Shown here: positions 9,969-21,680 of the stretch, piece after piece
Layout of the letters: each line of letters opens with the position of its first letter
Numbering within the stretch: position 1 is the stretch's first letter
NCBI RefSeq assembly: GCF_026151205.1
Contig: NC_087082.1
Coordinates: 10,240,901 to 10,300,900, forward strand
Length of the DNA: 60,000 nt
Direction: 5' to 3'
Source: Bolinopsis microptera
Taxonomy: Eukaryota > Ctenophora > Tentaculata > Lobata > Bolinopsidae
The notes under the pieces: model-generated
The model's input: only the letters and a program-made list of their open reading frames with translations
Databases searched by the model: none
Told to the model about the DNA's origin: nothing
Translations under genes and position numbers: made by a program

Positions 9969-10815
9969 CCTTACATGTAAGAGCTGCGTTCATTTTATAT
10001 AAATCAGTATAATACCCTGATGATCACGTAAAATGCAATTACAACAACAACACACGCAACTGCATAAAATATGATCATAAATAAGCGAGAGCACTGAACG
10101 TTAACAATGAGATGATGTCATAATTAACAACAAATGTGGTGTAACTACCTTCAGGTCCTTGAATTCAAATTAGTTCGATTAATTGACAACGAGATTCAGA
10201 AGTAAAGGATTTTCAGAGAATGAAGAAATTAAACAAGTAAAATTTATTGGTACACGGAATACAAATTTCAAAATACATCATCACTAAATAACAAACATTT
10301 ATAAATAACAGAAATATTATTAGTCAACCCGTTCAAAAACATCTAAATTTCAATATATATGATAATAACAAAATTACAATTTCATTTAAATTGTCAAAAT
10401 ACAAGATTAAGCTATAATATAATTAAACTGTTAACTCTAAAAAACGTAATTCTGTGCTATTCTTGATAATTAATTTAATAATGTCGCATAATATATTCTA
10501 TGGCTAAATTTAATCAAATCAATATCAAAGTAAGTATAATTTAAATATAATACTTACACAATATCCATTAAATCTGAGTTTGGATCAGATTATAAAACAA
10601 TTTACGAAATTTACAAAACCGAATAACCAGAATTTATAAATGTTAAATGTAACACTAATTTTTTAAAAGTTATAAATTGAGATTTAATCGCTATTAAATC
10701 ATCCATACCCCAACTGTCCGAATCAATTTTACATCCATATATCAAACCCCAAACTATCAATCACCATGATATTGCTGACAACATAATCGACCCAATCACC
10801 CAGTAAAGAACACAC
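9969..10815. other. Intergenic and 3' UTR of the Pro-rich gene
   Basis: An AT-rich stretch. A minus-strand AATAAA at 10243-10248 lies about 570 bases past the stop of the Pro-rich gene and could end its transcript. No coding potential is seen. Confidence 0.5.
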
Positions 10816-11448
10816 CTAATGGTGACGCCTATGAGGAGGTGGGGCTCCGTGAGGAAGTTTGTCAGGGTGCCCTAGTATACCCCCCATAATACCACCCACC
10901 ACTCCGTGAACTAGTCTGGCTGGAGCGTGCACTATCCCCCCTACTACATCAGCTACCACGTTACCATGGGGAGGATGGCGGTGATGTGGACCAGGAGCAG
11001 GAGCTACCACTGGAGCAGGAGCTACCACTGGAGCGGGAGCAGGAACAGGTTTGTTGTAAGAGCGAGGTTGAGGGGTAGGTACAGGTTTTGAGTAATGAGG
11101 AGTAGGTACAGTTGGATAGCTATAACTTGGTACATATGCAGGTTTACCACTAGCAGGAGGTGCTGAGGGGTTAACAGGTGGTGGACCACAAGTAGCAGGT
11201 GTATTGTATGTAGCAGGTTCCGAGTAGTAAGTACCAGGAGCAGCTCCATATTGTGGATCAGCCTCATATCCGTACTGTTGAGGGGGCGGGTAACCATGGC
11301 TACTTAGATGAGGAGGAGGAGGAGGTCCGTGAGAAGGGTGGCCAGGAGGACCCGGATAGAAACCTTGCCCAGGAGGTGGAGGTCCAAAGTTAGAGGGCGG
11401 TCCATGTCCATAAGGAGGGCCATGAGGGTGATGAGACATTCCAAGTTC
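10816..11448 (-). CDS. Pro/Gly/Tyr/His-rich low-complexity protein (last or only coding exon)
   Basis: The function is unknown. ATG at 11437-11439 gives 207 aa. The exon starts at 11448, after a TTTTTTAG acceptor, so the first exon is probably non-coding, though a coding upstream exon in phase 0 cannot be excluded. The N-terminal half is PGPP/GPPPPG-rich with Tyr and His (prion-like composition), the middle has PAPVV repeats, and the C-terminal third contains a hydrophobic Gly-rich stretch (ADVVGGIVHAP, GVVGGIMGGILG) before a His/Pro tail ending HRRHH. That arrangement resembles PGY-rich membrane-associated or condensate-forming proteins, but I see no defined domain. It lies next to two RNA-binding protein genes with disordered tails on the same strand. 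Confidence 0.7.
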   Translation of the reverse strand, partial: ELGMSHHPHGPPYGHGPPSNFGPPPPGQGFYPGPPGHPSHGPPPPPHLSSHGYPPPQQYGYEADPQYGAAPGTYYSEPATYNTPATCGPPPVNPSAPPASGKPAYVPSYSYPTVPTPHYSKPVPTPQPRSYNKPVPAPAPVVAPAPVVAPAPGPHHRHPPHGNVVADVVGGIVHAPARLVHGVVGGIMGGILGHPDKLPHGAPPPHRRHH

Positions 11449-13124
11449 CTAAAAAAGGGTTGTTTATTAAAGTGTGATTACCACAACACATGATAATATC
11501 TAAATGAGGATAAAATAGACACGGGAAAATCAAGATCATGAATTTTCATAGAGAGAATAAAATAGGAATGTTGAGAATGTCATAAAAGTTAAAACACGAG
11601 GCGAGGGATGAGTCTTACTCTGTCGAAATTAAGCAAATTAAGTATTTTACAGCAATAAATACTAAATAACATCAAAGATTAACATATCATTATATCATAC
11701 GTGAAGTAAACACCCCTAAATAAAGTAAAACTGAATAAAACCAGAGCTCAAAGTTCGTCAATTTCTCAAAAAAAACGACTTTACTAAATTTATGGCATGC
11801 CTTCACTTTTTCATCCAATATGATCCCATAAAAGTTAAAATACTATCACATTCAAAAACAGCAGTAAATCAAAACTAACGGTTAAGCTTCGAGCGCAAAA
11901 ATGTTCTTAAAACAAAAATCATTCCATCCATCTATTATAATAAAAGCATCATCATTATTATACCCAAGTATAATAGGAATACAACATGCAAACTAACAGT
12001 ATTTAATCACAGTTTAGCCTCGGTTACTGAACCCTAATAAACATGTCGCCTGCGTTGAGCCGTTGGAGCTTGTCAGCCCCAATACTTGCAGCTTCAAATA
12101 CCGATTTTACTTCTTCTTTTGTTTTTACTTTTTATTTACAAGTAATTTGTTTTTACACTCAATGTACTAGAATTGCACATTCTGAGTCAGAAAGAAAGTC
12201 AACTCAAGGCACATGTTTATTACAATAATTGTAGTAATTTGATATTTAAACTGCAAATAATCCTTCTAAAACGGTAAAACCTAGCCCGATTGCTTAGCAA
12301 TATGGCCCAAATTGTCTCAAATTTGTAAAATCAATAATATTTTGCAACTTTCTCTGGAGAAAATGTGTCAAAATCAAGATCTAATTTATAAAAATATTTT
12401 ATGTCAGAGTTATTACTAGCAATGTACAATCATCACAAAAACCAATCAATCACAGCTCAGAGTTTAAAGGTAAAATGTGGAGAAAACATTGTGTTAATTA
12501 ATATGTCTGATCGTGTGGTCTTTAAACTTAGAATTAGTCTTTGAAAGGATAACTTTAACGTGTGCAAGGCCGAGTACCAAATTGCTATGAATTAGTATCA
12601 TTAAAACGAAAGTAAATGAAACTTTAATTTCTGGTCAACATTCCATAGACGTGTCGTACATCCACTCGACAGCAGGTTAAATTTAGTTACTGACTTTCTT
12701 GGCAGCTGAATTCTTTACATGCTTATGTGGACTCAGGCAAATAAAATACCAGTTTCCCTAAAATCTTAAACTGCCAATCATGCGAAAACCATTCCGCTTT
12801 ACTTGCAAAACAGTGACTATCATATTATACGAAAACAGTTTTAAATCCTTTACATTTTTATCCTTTATCTGAAGTCTGATGAATAAATGTTTCGTGATCT
12901 TCAGTTGTACTACGCAGAGGGGATGAAAACATAGACAAATTTCGCAAAAACAGCGTAACCCGCCAAATAATACATCTCGGTTAAATTGAGTCTGGAACAG
13001 CAGGTCTTTATTCAGTAATTCTTCAAAAAAAAAACTCCGAAAACAAACGCAATTAACGATAATATAATGAAACGTTGGATCAGGTCAGATGAATGTTGTC
13101 ACTCGAGAAGAACAGCTGAACATA
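11449..13124. other. Intergenic / probable 5' intron of the Pro-rich gene
   Basis: 1.7 kb with no supported coding exon. It probably contains the first exon and intron of the Pro-rich gene at its left end. A minus-strand AATAAA at 13007-13012, 113 bases past the stop of the next gene, is a likely poly(A) signal for that gene. Confidence 0.5.
13007..13012 (-). terminator. Candidate poly(A) signal of the one-RRM/RS gene
   Basis: AATAAA on the minus strand, 113 bases downstream of the stop codon at 13125-13127. Confidence 0.5.
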
Positions 13125-15364
13125 TTAATTCCTCGCGCTACCATTGAAACGGTTACCAATAGTCAGAGGACGTCTATTGTTATTGAATTTGTTTTCCCTG
13201 TAGTCGCTGTACCGAACAGGGGGTGTCCGGTCTCTGACAGGGTTGTTGTTCCGGGGTGGAGATACAGTATTGTGAAGTGGGGAGCGTCTCAGTGGGGCCC
13301 CTCTTCCTGGTAAGGATCTAGAGGGCTGGTTTCGCATGGGAGGTGGGGACCGTGAGGGAAAGTTTCGTGGTGGAGGCGGGGATCTGGTGTTAAAATTACG
13401 ATTTGGAGGTGGTGTCCTGGAGACAAAATTACGATTCGGAGGCGGAGATCTGGTGTTAAAATTACGATTTGGAGGCGGAGATCTGGCGGAAAAGTTTCGC
13501 ATCGGCGGAGATCTTGAAGCAATGTTTCGACCTGCACGTGGAGATCTGGAAGCGAAATTTCGACTTGGAGGAGGGCCAGGCGAACGCCTTTGATCATTAT
13601 TTCTTGGAGGAGATGCAAATCGTCGACCAGCGTTATTCTCCCTGTAATCAGTGTATCTAGTTCTGAGAGGTGATCTGGATCTTTGTCTCTGTTGGGGTGG
13701 AGGCGGTGGCTCTACCTTCCTCTGGGGAGGCTGCTGAGTCCTCTGGGGAGGCTGCTGAGTCCTCTGAGGAGGTGGTTGTGTCCTCTGGGGAGGCTGCTGA
13801 GTCCTCTGGGGAGGCTGCTGAGTCCTCTGAGGAGGTGGTTGTGTCCTCTGAGGAGGCTGCTGATTCCTCTGGGGAGGCTGCTGTGTTTGATACGGAGGAC
13901 GCCGGTTTGGCTGAACAATCGGGGCTGGTTTAGGACGGTTCGAACTGATAGTCAGAGGCTTAGTAGGGTCAAAAACAGGGGGTGGAGGTTGTTCATCCGT
14001 TTTAGTTCGCCCGATGTCGAGAGGTTTAGAAAGGTCTATTTTGGAAGGAGATGGAGGACCTGCTGCCTGGTGAGGTGGAGACACAGCCGGATTAAATTCT
14101 GGAGAGTATCTATCGTCTAAAGGGGGACGAGGATTATGTGGTCCCTGTCTGTTATGCGGTCCTTGCCTGTTATCAAATGGTCCCCGTGAAGGTCCAGGTG
14201 ACCTAGGTCTACCTCTAGGAGGAGAGGGTGAGCGGGGTGGAGCCCTACCCATCATCATAGGTGATCTGTTCCTGGGAGGGGATCTCCCGCGCGGTGGTGA
14301 TCTGCCACGAAAAGGTGATCTACTGCGACCTAGAGGCATAACGTCCCTTGCAGGAGGTCTATTGTAGACAGGTGAATTACCACGGGGAGGTGACCTCCCC
14401 CTCAGAGGTGATCTTGTTCTGACAGGTGATCTAAAGTTGGGAGAATGTGATCTAGCTGGGTTTCCGTGAGGAGGAGAAGTTCGCATGTTGTGAGGAGAAG
14501 ACTGGTTGAAGGGTGGGTTTCTAGCACGTGGAGGAGAGAAGTACCGGCGCTGTGGGGGAGGACTGTTGAAGTTTCGAGGGGGAGGAGGCGGAAGAGGAGG
14601 AGTGGGGGATCGTGGTCGCCGCATGTCAAACTCTGTCCTTGGTCCTCTTCCGGAACCACTTAAAAAATAGGAGAAATTAGAAATTGGCAAGTGCAATACT
14701 GCAATAATTTCTTTTAATTCTAAATGGAAAATGGAAAATGGAAATACATTGGAATCTCTAATAGTTATAAGTTTAAAAGTACGGTTGTTACCTTGGTTGG
14801 TGAACAGGTGGACCTAATCGTGCCCTCAAGTCATTTCCCATGCCACCACCATTCATTGGAGGGTCTTCTGAAAATGGGTTTAAAATGAAAGATCATATTT
14901 TTTAATCGATTATTTGTTCAACAAAAATGATTTTACACATTTTGATCTCATGAGTTATTAAAACATAGAGATATATTTCTTTAAAATATCGAACCATTAT
15001 TAGAGTTACGTTTATATTTAGTGAGTTCCACTTTTAGTTCAAGTCCTAAAAGGCGGGTCTTGTTAAGCTGGCTGATAGCATCGTGAGCGTCACCCGGAAC
15101 CTCATACTCGATAAATGCATAGCACTTTTCTGGAGAAAAAGGTGACTTTAGAAAAAGTACTTTCTCCGTTTTTAATATACAAACTAATTCTTGTTTCTCA
15201 AGGAATTAAAATAACAATTATGATTATATATTTTTTGTTTATTCTGCATTGCTCTTACCTGAGTTGTACCATATGTCCACAAGAGGACCAAACTTGATAA
15301 ATGTGTCCGCTAATTTCTGTTTAGTAATGGATGAGTTCAAATTTCCCACATAAAGCCTTGCCAT
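13125..15364 (-). CDS. One-RRM, RS/Pro-rich SR-like RNA-binding protein, four exons, 611 aa
   Basis: Exons are 15364-15259, 15129-15010, 14867-14792 and 14658-13125; phases 1, 1, 2 agree across all joins and the total is 612 codons. The RRM fills exons 1-2, with RNP2 LYVGNL at residues 4-9 and RNP1 CYAFIEY near 38-44, ending KVELTKYK. Exon 4 is one long disordered tail: RSRSP/RGRSPP/RSPSPP motifs typical of SR proteins, then about eight PPQRTQQ repeats, then RNF-S/T-RSPPPN repeats, ending near a NRFNGSARN terminus. By composition it is likely a nuclear pre-mRNA splicing or processing factor phosphorylated by SR kinases; that role is inference. Its RRM resembles RRM1 of the next gene upstream (both end in VELTK), so the pair may be a local duplication. 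The ATG follows a TAG|GTG acceptor-like site. Confidence 0.85.
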
Positions 15365-15828
15365 CACCTATTTTAGTGAACATTATTGGTAGTAAAATAA
15401 TAAAATGCCAATACATCATACAAGAGTAAAACCGAAATGCCTAGCGCGGCTCTAAATCAAATTATCAAGTTCAAATGTTATTTAAATTCTAATCTAAGTT
15501 TGCTGAAATGTCAGAGATTTACTCTTAGGATAATTTCATTACATTTACTCATCTAGTCTCATCTAGAGTCATTGGTAGACAGGTAAAATTCACGAATTTT
15601 TGATAAAAGTGTAAGTCAGGTTACATCAAAAATAGTAGCAGTAATTTAAATCATATTTAATTGAAACTTGGGTATAATCTGCTTCCTAAATAAATTAAAC
15701 GTCAGAACTGAAAAAATATATAAATATTTTTGAGGACATTATGGTCGTATACATAACATCATAATAGCACTGTTAATCATTTAAAGTTCTACTGGTAACA
15801 TGGTAACAATATCGTGCTGAATCTAACT
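15365..15828. other. Spacer between the two RRM genes
   Basis: 464 bases of AT-rich sequence between the stop of the two-RRM gene and the ATG of the one-RRM gene. No gene is seen. The short gap and the 3' splice site next to the downstream ATG would suit polycistronic processing, but that is speculative. Confidence 0.4.
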
Positions 15829-17994
15829 TTAAACCGCAGCGTAGGGATCTGGAGCAGCTGATCTGGCGTAGGGATCAGGTGCGGCAGAACGGGCATAAGG
15901 ATCAGGAGGGGGAGCTCTAGCATACGGGTCTGCTGGGGGCGCAGCAGCTCTGGCATATGGATCACGCTCCGCGGGGGCAGCTGGGGCTAAAGTGGCAGGC
16001 CGCGCATACGGATCTGCAGCATAGGGATCTGCAGCGGCTCTCTTGTACGGATCTCTGGCATAAGGATCCGCAGCATATGGATCTTTAGCAGCAACTCTAG
16101 GGTCAGCAGCACGCGCTGGAGGGGCCTCAGGTCTTCCATATGGGTCGGCGCGAGCATATGGGTCTGCTCTAGGAGCTGCTGCATAAGGATCTGCCTCGGG
16201 TGGTGGTGCTCTCGCATAAGGGTCGGCTGCATACGGATCTGATTTTGCAGCTGGCCTGGCAGGTGGAGGGGCTGCATACGAGCTGGCAGCATAGTAGGGA
16301 TCATCATAATACGGATCTCTGGCAGGCGCACTGGCAGCAGGAGGCGGAGGGTATCGCCTGGCCGGCGGGGCTGCATACGGATCAGCAGCATACGGGTCAG
16401 CAGCAGGCCTTCGCGGCGGTGGAGCACCATATGGATCCCTTGGAGCCCTAGGCGGAGGGGCATAGTAATCATCGTAATAAGGATCTCTCGCTGGTGGCGC
16501 TCTGGGGGCATAATAAGCATCCTCATCGTAATACGACGCGGGTGGGGGTCGTCTCGCTGGAGGCCTGGTAAAATTTTGTTAGAATTAATATTTATATATA
16601 GCATCGACAAATAAATTTCCAGGTTTAATGATTCTTTTTTATCATTAAGTTCAAGATTACTGCACTTCATTAAAATCAACGGCAGGTGAATTTATTTCAG
16701 ATTCATTCCTTGCAATGTCCGGGGATCATTATAATAAACATTATTATTAATTATAAAATAGTATGCAATACCAAATCTGTTTTATCTTGATACAAGAATT
16801 TAGATAATGATATAAGGTTTAACCTCAAGTTAATTAGCAATAGAAATAAGATCTAGAGAAAAATGTTAGTTTATTGAACATAAACTTTTTTTGAACTGAA
16901 ACTCAGTTACAAATTTTAAAGGAATTTTAAACCATCGCAAAAGCAAATTATACCTTTGTCCCCCTCCCCTGGGAGGATAAGGAGCTGATCTACCACCTCG
17001 ATCTCCACCACGGCCCCCGCGACCACGCCCTCCTCTGTCACCTCTTCCACGACCCCTGCCACCGCCTCTTCCACCACCTCCTCTTCCACCATAACCACCG
17101 TCTCTTCCACCATCCCTGCCACCACGATCACCACCTCCAGAGCCCTTTGCGTTTGACATTTCTATTCTGATCCTCATCCCCCACTGTTCACTCTGGTCGT
17201 ACTCTGACATTGCTCTTTTGGCGTGAGCCATGCTGCCAAACTCAACAAAAGCATATCCTGAAAGTAAAATTAATTAAATAAAGGGATCACTTTATTTAAT
17301 GAAAACCATCTGGATAATATCATCAACATAAGAATTAAGAGTCCTGATGAAAACTGGTGTGACCGTACTATATCATATCTTGTGTCAGAATTATTTTTAA
17401 TTTGCCTCAGGATATTATGTAAGTGAAAACTTGTTGTTATGTGACGGACTGACCTTTGCCTTTTGCAACAAACACATCAGTGACAGGTCCCACGTTCTCA
17501 AACAGCTCTTTTAGCTGGGAGTCCTCAACCTCCTCTTTGAGACCTCCAATAAAGAGTCTAGGTTTGTCACCAAGTTCAATCGTCTTACCAGACCCATGCC
17601 TGGCTCCTTTTGAGTGCTTTGTCAACTCGACCCTAGATATGATAAAATAGAATCTGGGAAGGCTTAACTGAACAATGCAAATGGTACAGAATGATTAAAG
17701 ACGATTAAAAATTATGCTTAGAACAGAAACTTTTCGCATAAATTTTCCAAAGAATACAAATTAAACAAACCTTATCTGAGTATCAAATAAGTCAGTGAGA
17801 TGCATTGCTTCTTTAGCAGCTTTAGCTGACTCCATGCTATCATACTCCACAAATGCAAAACCTGGAGGATCGTATGCTACCCAAACATCTACGATGTTCC
17901 CGAACTCTGCAAATGCTGAGGTCAGTTCATCTTTGTCAACTGGTCCTTTTAGTCCACCTATGAACAGTCGAGGCCTATATTCACTGTCGGCCAT
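15829..17994 (-). CDS. Two-RRM, RGG-box, DPY-repeat RNA-binding protein, four exons, 480 aa
   Basis: Exons are 17994-17771, 17632-17454, 17257-16954 and 16564-15829; phases 2, 1, 2 agree and the sum is 481 codons. RRM1 has RNP2 LFIGGL at 10-15 and RNP1 GFAFVEY at 45-51, with a VWVAYDPPGF stretch like SRSF3/SRSF7. RRM2 has LFIGGL at 101-106 and GYAFVEF at 135-141, split by the exon 2/3 junction. An Arg/Gly-rich RGG region follows in exon 3. Exon 4 is a 245-residue tail with 21 DPY motifs (DPYA, DPYYDD, DPYAR) among Ala/Pro/Arg. Exon 4 has no in-frame ATG and so is easily missed, but its frame is forced by the splice phase and ends in TAA at 15829-15831. The two-RRM layout recalls RBM4/lark, but the zinc knuckle of that family is absent. 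A role in splicing or mRNP condensates is inferred. Confidence 0.88.
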
Positions 17995-18529
17995 CCTGTA
18001 AATGTGTAGTTTTGTTTATAAAGATATTATAGCTCTAAAGTTTCATAGGAATTAGTTTTTGGAACAAGAATGTAAAATAAGCTTGATGTATTCTGAAATT
18101 ATACTAAATCTCACAGTTTAATTTCGGCATATTCACGATTTAATTTATTAAAATTCGAACAATCACTGTTCCAACTGGATGCAGTATAAAGTTGACACAA
18201 ACAAAACAAATATCTCTATGAATTTAATTTTAACACATAACCATCATTTTATGAGGGCTAAAATTCGTCAATTACCATAGCATAGTGAACTATTCTACTC
18301 ACTACTCGTCAAATACTTACCAGTTAGAAAGAGCAAACAGAACAAAGCAAGAGATGTTATATTTACAAGTTATATCAATCATAAAAATTCATTATAAAAA
18401 ATTGCCAACGCTGTCCAATATGCACGTGATAGCAAATGATCAAATTTGGAAAGCGACAAATATAATTCTAATACCCAAAATGTAGTTAAGTACTTAAACA
18501 CACTAAAGAAGTTCACAATTCTTCGTAAA
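17995..18529. other. Spacer between KLHDC10-like and two-RRM genes
   Basis: 535 bases, AT-rich. A minus-strand AATAAA at 18144-18149 may end the kelch transcript. The ATG of the two-RRM gene is preceded directly by TTTACAG|G, a 3' splice site. Confidence 0.45.
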
Positions 18530-19612
18530 TTAAACCCTGTGAACAAGATAAATCGGTACCCCAAGATTAACCATGGTTAACCTTGGTATGTGCTTAAAGT
18601 TCTGATGAAATACTTTCCAAGCTAATTCAACTAATGGAGGAACAAAGATATTAACTTTATACAAAACATTTAGCCGGTCTACAGACCCCTGTGTATTGTA
18701 AGTAGACCCTCCAAAGGTGTACAAACAGTTGTCTCCACCAACTGCTCCTGAGTGAAAGAATATGCCTTTGGGAAGAGTAGCCTTTACAGGTGTCCACATG
18801 TAAGATACAAGATCTAGAAACCAGATATCACTGAGAGCAAAATTTTGAGTGCCTACTGCTGGAGTCTCTATTTGGGCTTGTCCTCCGGTTACAACGATGA
18901 AATTACCTATTTTGTTGCAGGAGTGAGCCACTCTACCCGGAGGGTTATGACCTGACTTTGCTTTCATAACTTTCCAGCTGTTCGTTTTGGTGCAGAAAAA
19001 TGGTATTGTTCCTAAATCTTCGGTTGGTTGAGGACATCCTCCTCCAAAGATCATTATCATCCCATTATGATCAACAGATTCATGCCTGTATCGACCAAGA
19101 AAGTCATTTCTGTAATAAGTTGAATTGTGCCAAGTATCCATGGATATCTTATTCATGGTATTGAAGTAATGAAACCCGTCACAGCCACCATAAATATACA
19201 GATGCCCATCACTTGATATTGAAATACTTTGACCATAGCCACCTTCAATAACGTTTCCATTGAACGTTATAACTTCCCATTTGAGAGTCACCAAATCTAA
19301 GATGTGAAGCTTATCACTATTTGAAAAACCAAAACTCACCCCGGATCCTCCAAAAACGAAAATTTTGGTGCCATGTGATATAACAGCACAGGAAGCTGTT
19401 GAAGCAGGGAAGTTTTCTTCCGATGTGTATAGAAGTTTCCAAGATCCAGGATTGACATTGTAGCACCACACTTCCTTCTTAATTTCTCCTCCAGTAATAG
19501 GTCTATGTGTGTAGCCACCGAAAAGCACAAGTTTGTCTTGAACTGCGACTAAACGATGACCACTCCTTGGAGTTGGGAACGGGTCTTTAACTGGTATCTC
19601 TGACACTTTCAT
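18530..19612 (-). CDS. KLHDC10: KLHDC10-like kelch-repeat protein, single exon, 360 aa
   Basis: A kelch beta-propeller protein. Repeats begin with RSGHRLVAV..LVLFGGY near residue 17 and continue as IFVFGG, LYIYGG, MIMIFGGG, IVVTGG and LYTFGG. The C terminus, PPLVELAWKVFHQNF...MVNLGVP, matches the KLHDC10 signature (PSLLELAWEKLLAAFPNL in human) that binds CUL2-Elongin BC. KLHDC10 is the substrate receptor of a CRL2 ubiquitin ligase and recognises C-terminal degrons; the Drosophila homologue is slim. Human KLHDC10 is 442 aa with a disordered N-terminal extension missing here. The gene is intronless with an intact frame. The ATG chosen is the first in frame; an AG acceptor-like site lies just upstream. 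Confidence 0.85.
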   Translation of the reverse strand: MKVSEIPVKDPFPTPRSGHRLVAVQDKLVLFGGYTHRPITGGEIKKEVWCYNVNPGSWKLLYTSEENFPASTASCAVISHGTKIFVFGGSGVSFGFSNSDKLHILDLVTLKWEVITFNGNVIEGGYGQSISISSDGHLYIYGGCDGFHYFNTMNKISMDTWHNSTYYRNDFLGRYRHESVDHNGMIMIFGGGCPQPTEDLGTIPFFCTKTNSWKVMKAKSGHNPPGRVAHSCNKIGNFIVVTGGQAQIETPAVGTQNFALSDIWFLDLVSYMWTPVKATLPKGIFFHSGAVGGDNCLYTFGGSTYNTQGSVDRLNVLYKVNIFVPPLVELAWKVFHQNFKHIPRLTMVNLGVPIYLVHRV

Positions 19613-20299
19613 ATCAATCCATCCTACCTGCTGAATGAACAGTAATTAACCAATCAGATTGTATTGTTTTTAGATAGATAGCGAACTTCGCATTGATAAA
19701 ATCTCATTGAACATCTAAAGATAACCTACCATAATTCAATCATCTCAGGTATTAATAAACTATGTGCATGATGGCTAGACACATTAATAAAATAAGCAAA
19801 CACTTGTTGTTAAATTATAGATAAGAACAGCTTAGTTGAGGGATTGAAAAATGAAAGGCAACTCATTAAAAAAATGTTAAATCTGTATAAAGCACAATTA
19901 ATAATATTATATTACAATACCATCTTTAAGCCAAAATATTGATATGAATTTATGATAAAAGTCCCATTATAAATTTACAAAATATATGAAAATAGTTTGT
20001 TTCATACTGCATGCATTACAAAAATAAAATCCCCATAAGAATTTGTTATGAAATTTATAAAAGCATTCTAATAATTTAAAGAAATACAAAATAAAAGAAC
20101 GTGAGTTTACAAAGCTGTAATTAATGCTATAAGTGAGAGCACCATGCAATTCACAAAAGTCTTACATTGCCTTTCTGAATTATTATTGAATTATACTTGA
20201 GTCTGATCAGTATTTTAACTAGAAGTTATTTCTAAATGATATACAATAATATTTCCCTTTTAGTACAGGTTGTTCATGGTTTTACTGGTTACAATCCAT
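19613..20299. other. Spacer between FKBP and KLHDC10-like genes
   Basis: 687 bases, very AT-rich, all frames closed. It presumably contains the 3' UTR of the FKBP gene and the 5' leader of the kelch gene. Confidence 0.45.
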
Positions 20300-21680
20300 C
20301 TAAAGTTCAGTGTGGGCTGCTGGTGCAGTATCAAGAACTGTTTTGGTAATAGTAGGACCATTGTCAGCATTAACAATATTTCCACTGGCCTTGCTTTCTC
20401 CATCCAACAGATCAACACTATCTCTGTTGTCAGCAGTTAACAAAATTTTGGTAACCTTCAATTCAGAAAAGAATCCTTTTTCTGGGATAGCTAAGAACAG
20501 AGATGTTCCCAATTTGTGTGCCAAAGAACTAGGAATCCAGCACATTTTGAGCTGCCCCACACAACTGCCTAGAATAGCAACATCCCATCCAGGAACAATC
20601 ACCATTCTTCCAACTGGATATCTTATTTCGCTGTCTCCAAGAACCTCCTTTTCTTTGTTAATCACTTTGTATGACAGTTCCACATAATCACCAGCTTGTA
20701 CTTTGTAGCCTGCATCACAGTCAGAAGGAATGTGAAGGTTCTCACATTGCAGGCTTGCTTCTCCATCCTCAATCTCATCTCGCACAATGTGCTTGGTTAC
20801 AGTGACATTGTAGAAAACGTATGACCATTGAGGGACCGGACCTTCCCATCTGTCACCATAAGCTTTAGCAGGTGGTATCTCAATTATTATATTGCTTTCT
20901 TTGCAAAAATTAACGAGTCCTTCTTCAATGCCTTTCAGTATCTGTCCTGAACCCAATATGAACTTGAGTGGTGTCATTGTACCATTGTCAAAGACTTTCC
21001 CATCTGGTAGGCTTCCAATAAATGTTATTTCGACAAGGTCACCGATCTTTATAGGGTTTTGACAACTCTGGTTACCTTCCGAAATAGTTTCTTTTGGCAA
21101 ATCAATAGGGACTGGGTAACTTGGAGGGGACTTATTGATTTGCACGAGGTGAACATCAAACATCAAGGTGGAATAGCCAGGAATGTTATCTGAAAATATT
21201 TTATGTTATGCTCATGAGATTGATAATAGTGCACCTAAACCTTGAAAAATGATATAATTAGTTTTACTTTGAGTGGAAATTTGCTATTCTCATAGGAATA
21301 CAACAAAGACAGACATTCATTAAATTCATTTTACTTCTGAACTATCACCAACCTGTTCCTGTCTTGCCATAAGCATATTTGCTGGGTACAATCAGTCGAC
21401 GTCGCTCGTTGATACACATGTTTTTTGTTCCAATTTGGTACCCTTCAATGACACCACCAACGCCAAGTGTGTAGTAAAATGGCACATTGTTACGACGGTA
21501 GCTGGAATCAAACGTTTTCTTGCTATCAAAAAATCGTCCCAAATACTGAACATGCATAACGTCCCCATGTTGCCCAATGTCTTTGCAGTCTTTGGGTTTA
21601 TATAGCACTTGTATAATCACATCGTCAGGCTCCGAAATTGATGGAGTTGCAAGGGACAGGAAAATGAACAACAAAAACAT
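20300..21680 (-). CDS. ER-lumenal multi-domain FKBP-type peptidyl-prolyl isomerase, two exons, 405 aa
   Basis: Exons are 21680-21353 (donor GTTGGT) and 21189-20300; the phase-1 join gives 406 codons. A signal peptide (MFLLFIFLSLATPSIS) is followed by an FKBP domain with VQYLGRF, DSSY, LGVGGVIEGYQIG and ERRRLIVPSKYAYG, then a second (VEITFIGSLPDGKVFDNG, ILGSGQILKGIEEG, PPAKAYG) and a degenerate third (VELSYKVINK, VPGWDVAILGSCVG). The last four residues, HTEL, fit the KDEL-type ER retrieval consensus. The layout is that of FKBP9/FKBP10 (four domains plus EF-hands), shortened by one domain and without EF-hands. The inferred role is proline isomerisation in secretory cargo such as collagen. TTCTAG lies immediately before the ATG, a ready 3' splice site. 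The GTTGGT donor is unusual but recurs elsewhere in this window. Confidence 0.92.

Noticed and set aside
13289-14120. Long frames on both strands over the RS-rich exon
   Set aside because: Shadows of the repetitive 1.5-kb coding exon; only the spliced frame continues an RRM.
15987-16679. Met/Leu/Arg-rich 230-residue frame on the minus strand
   Set aside because: It overlaps the DPY-repeat exon in another frame; the splice phase and repeat structure support the DPY frame.
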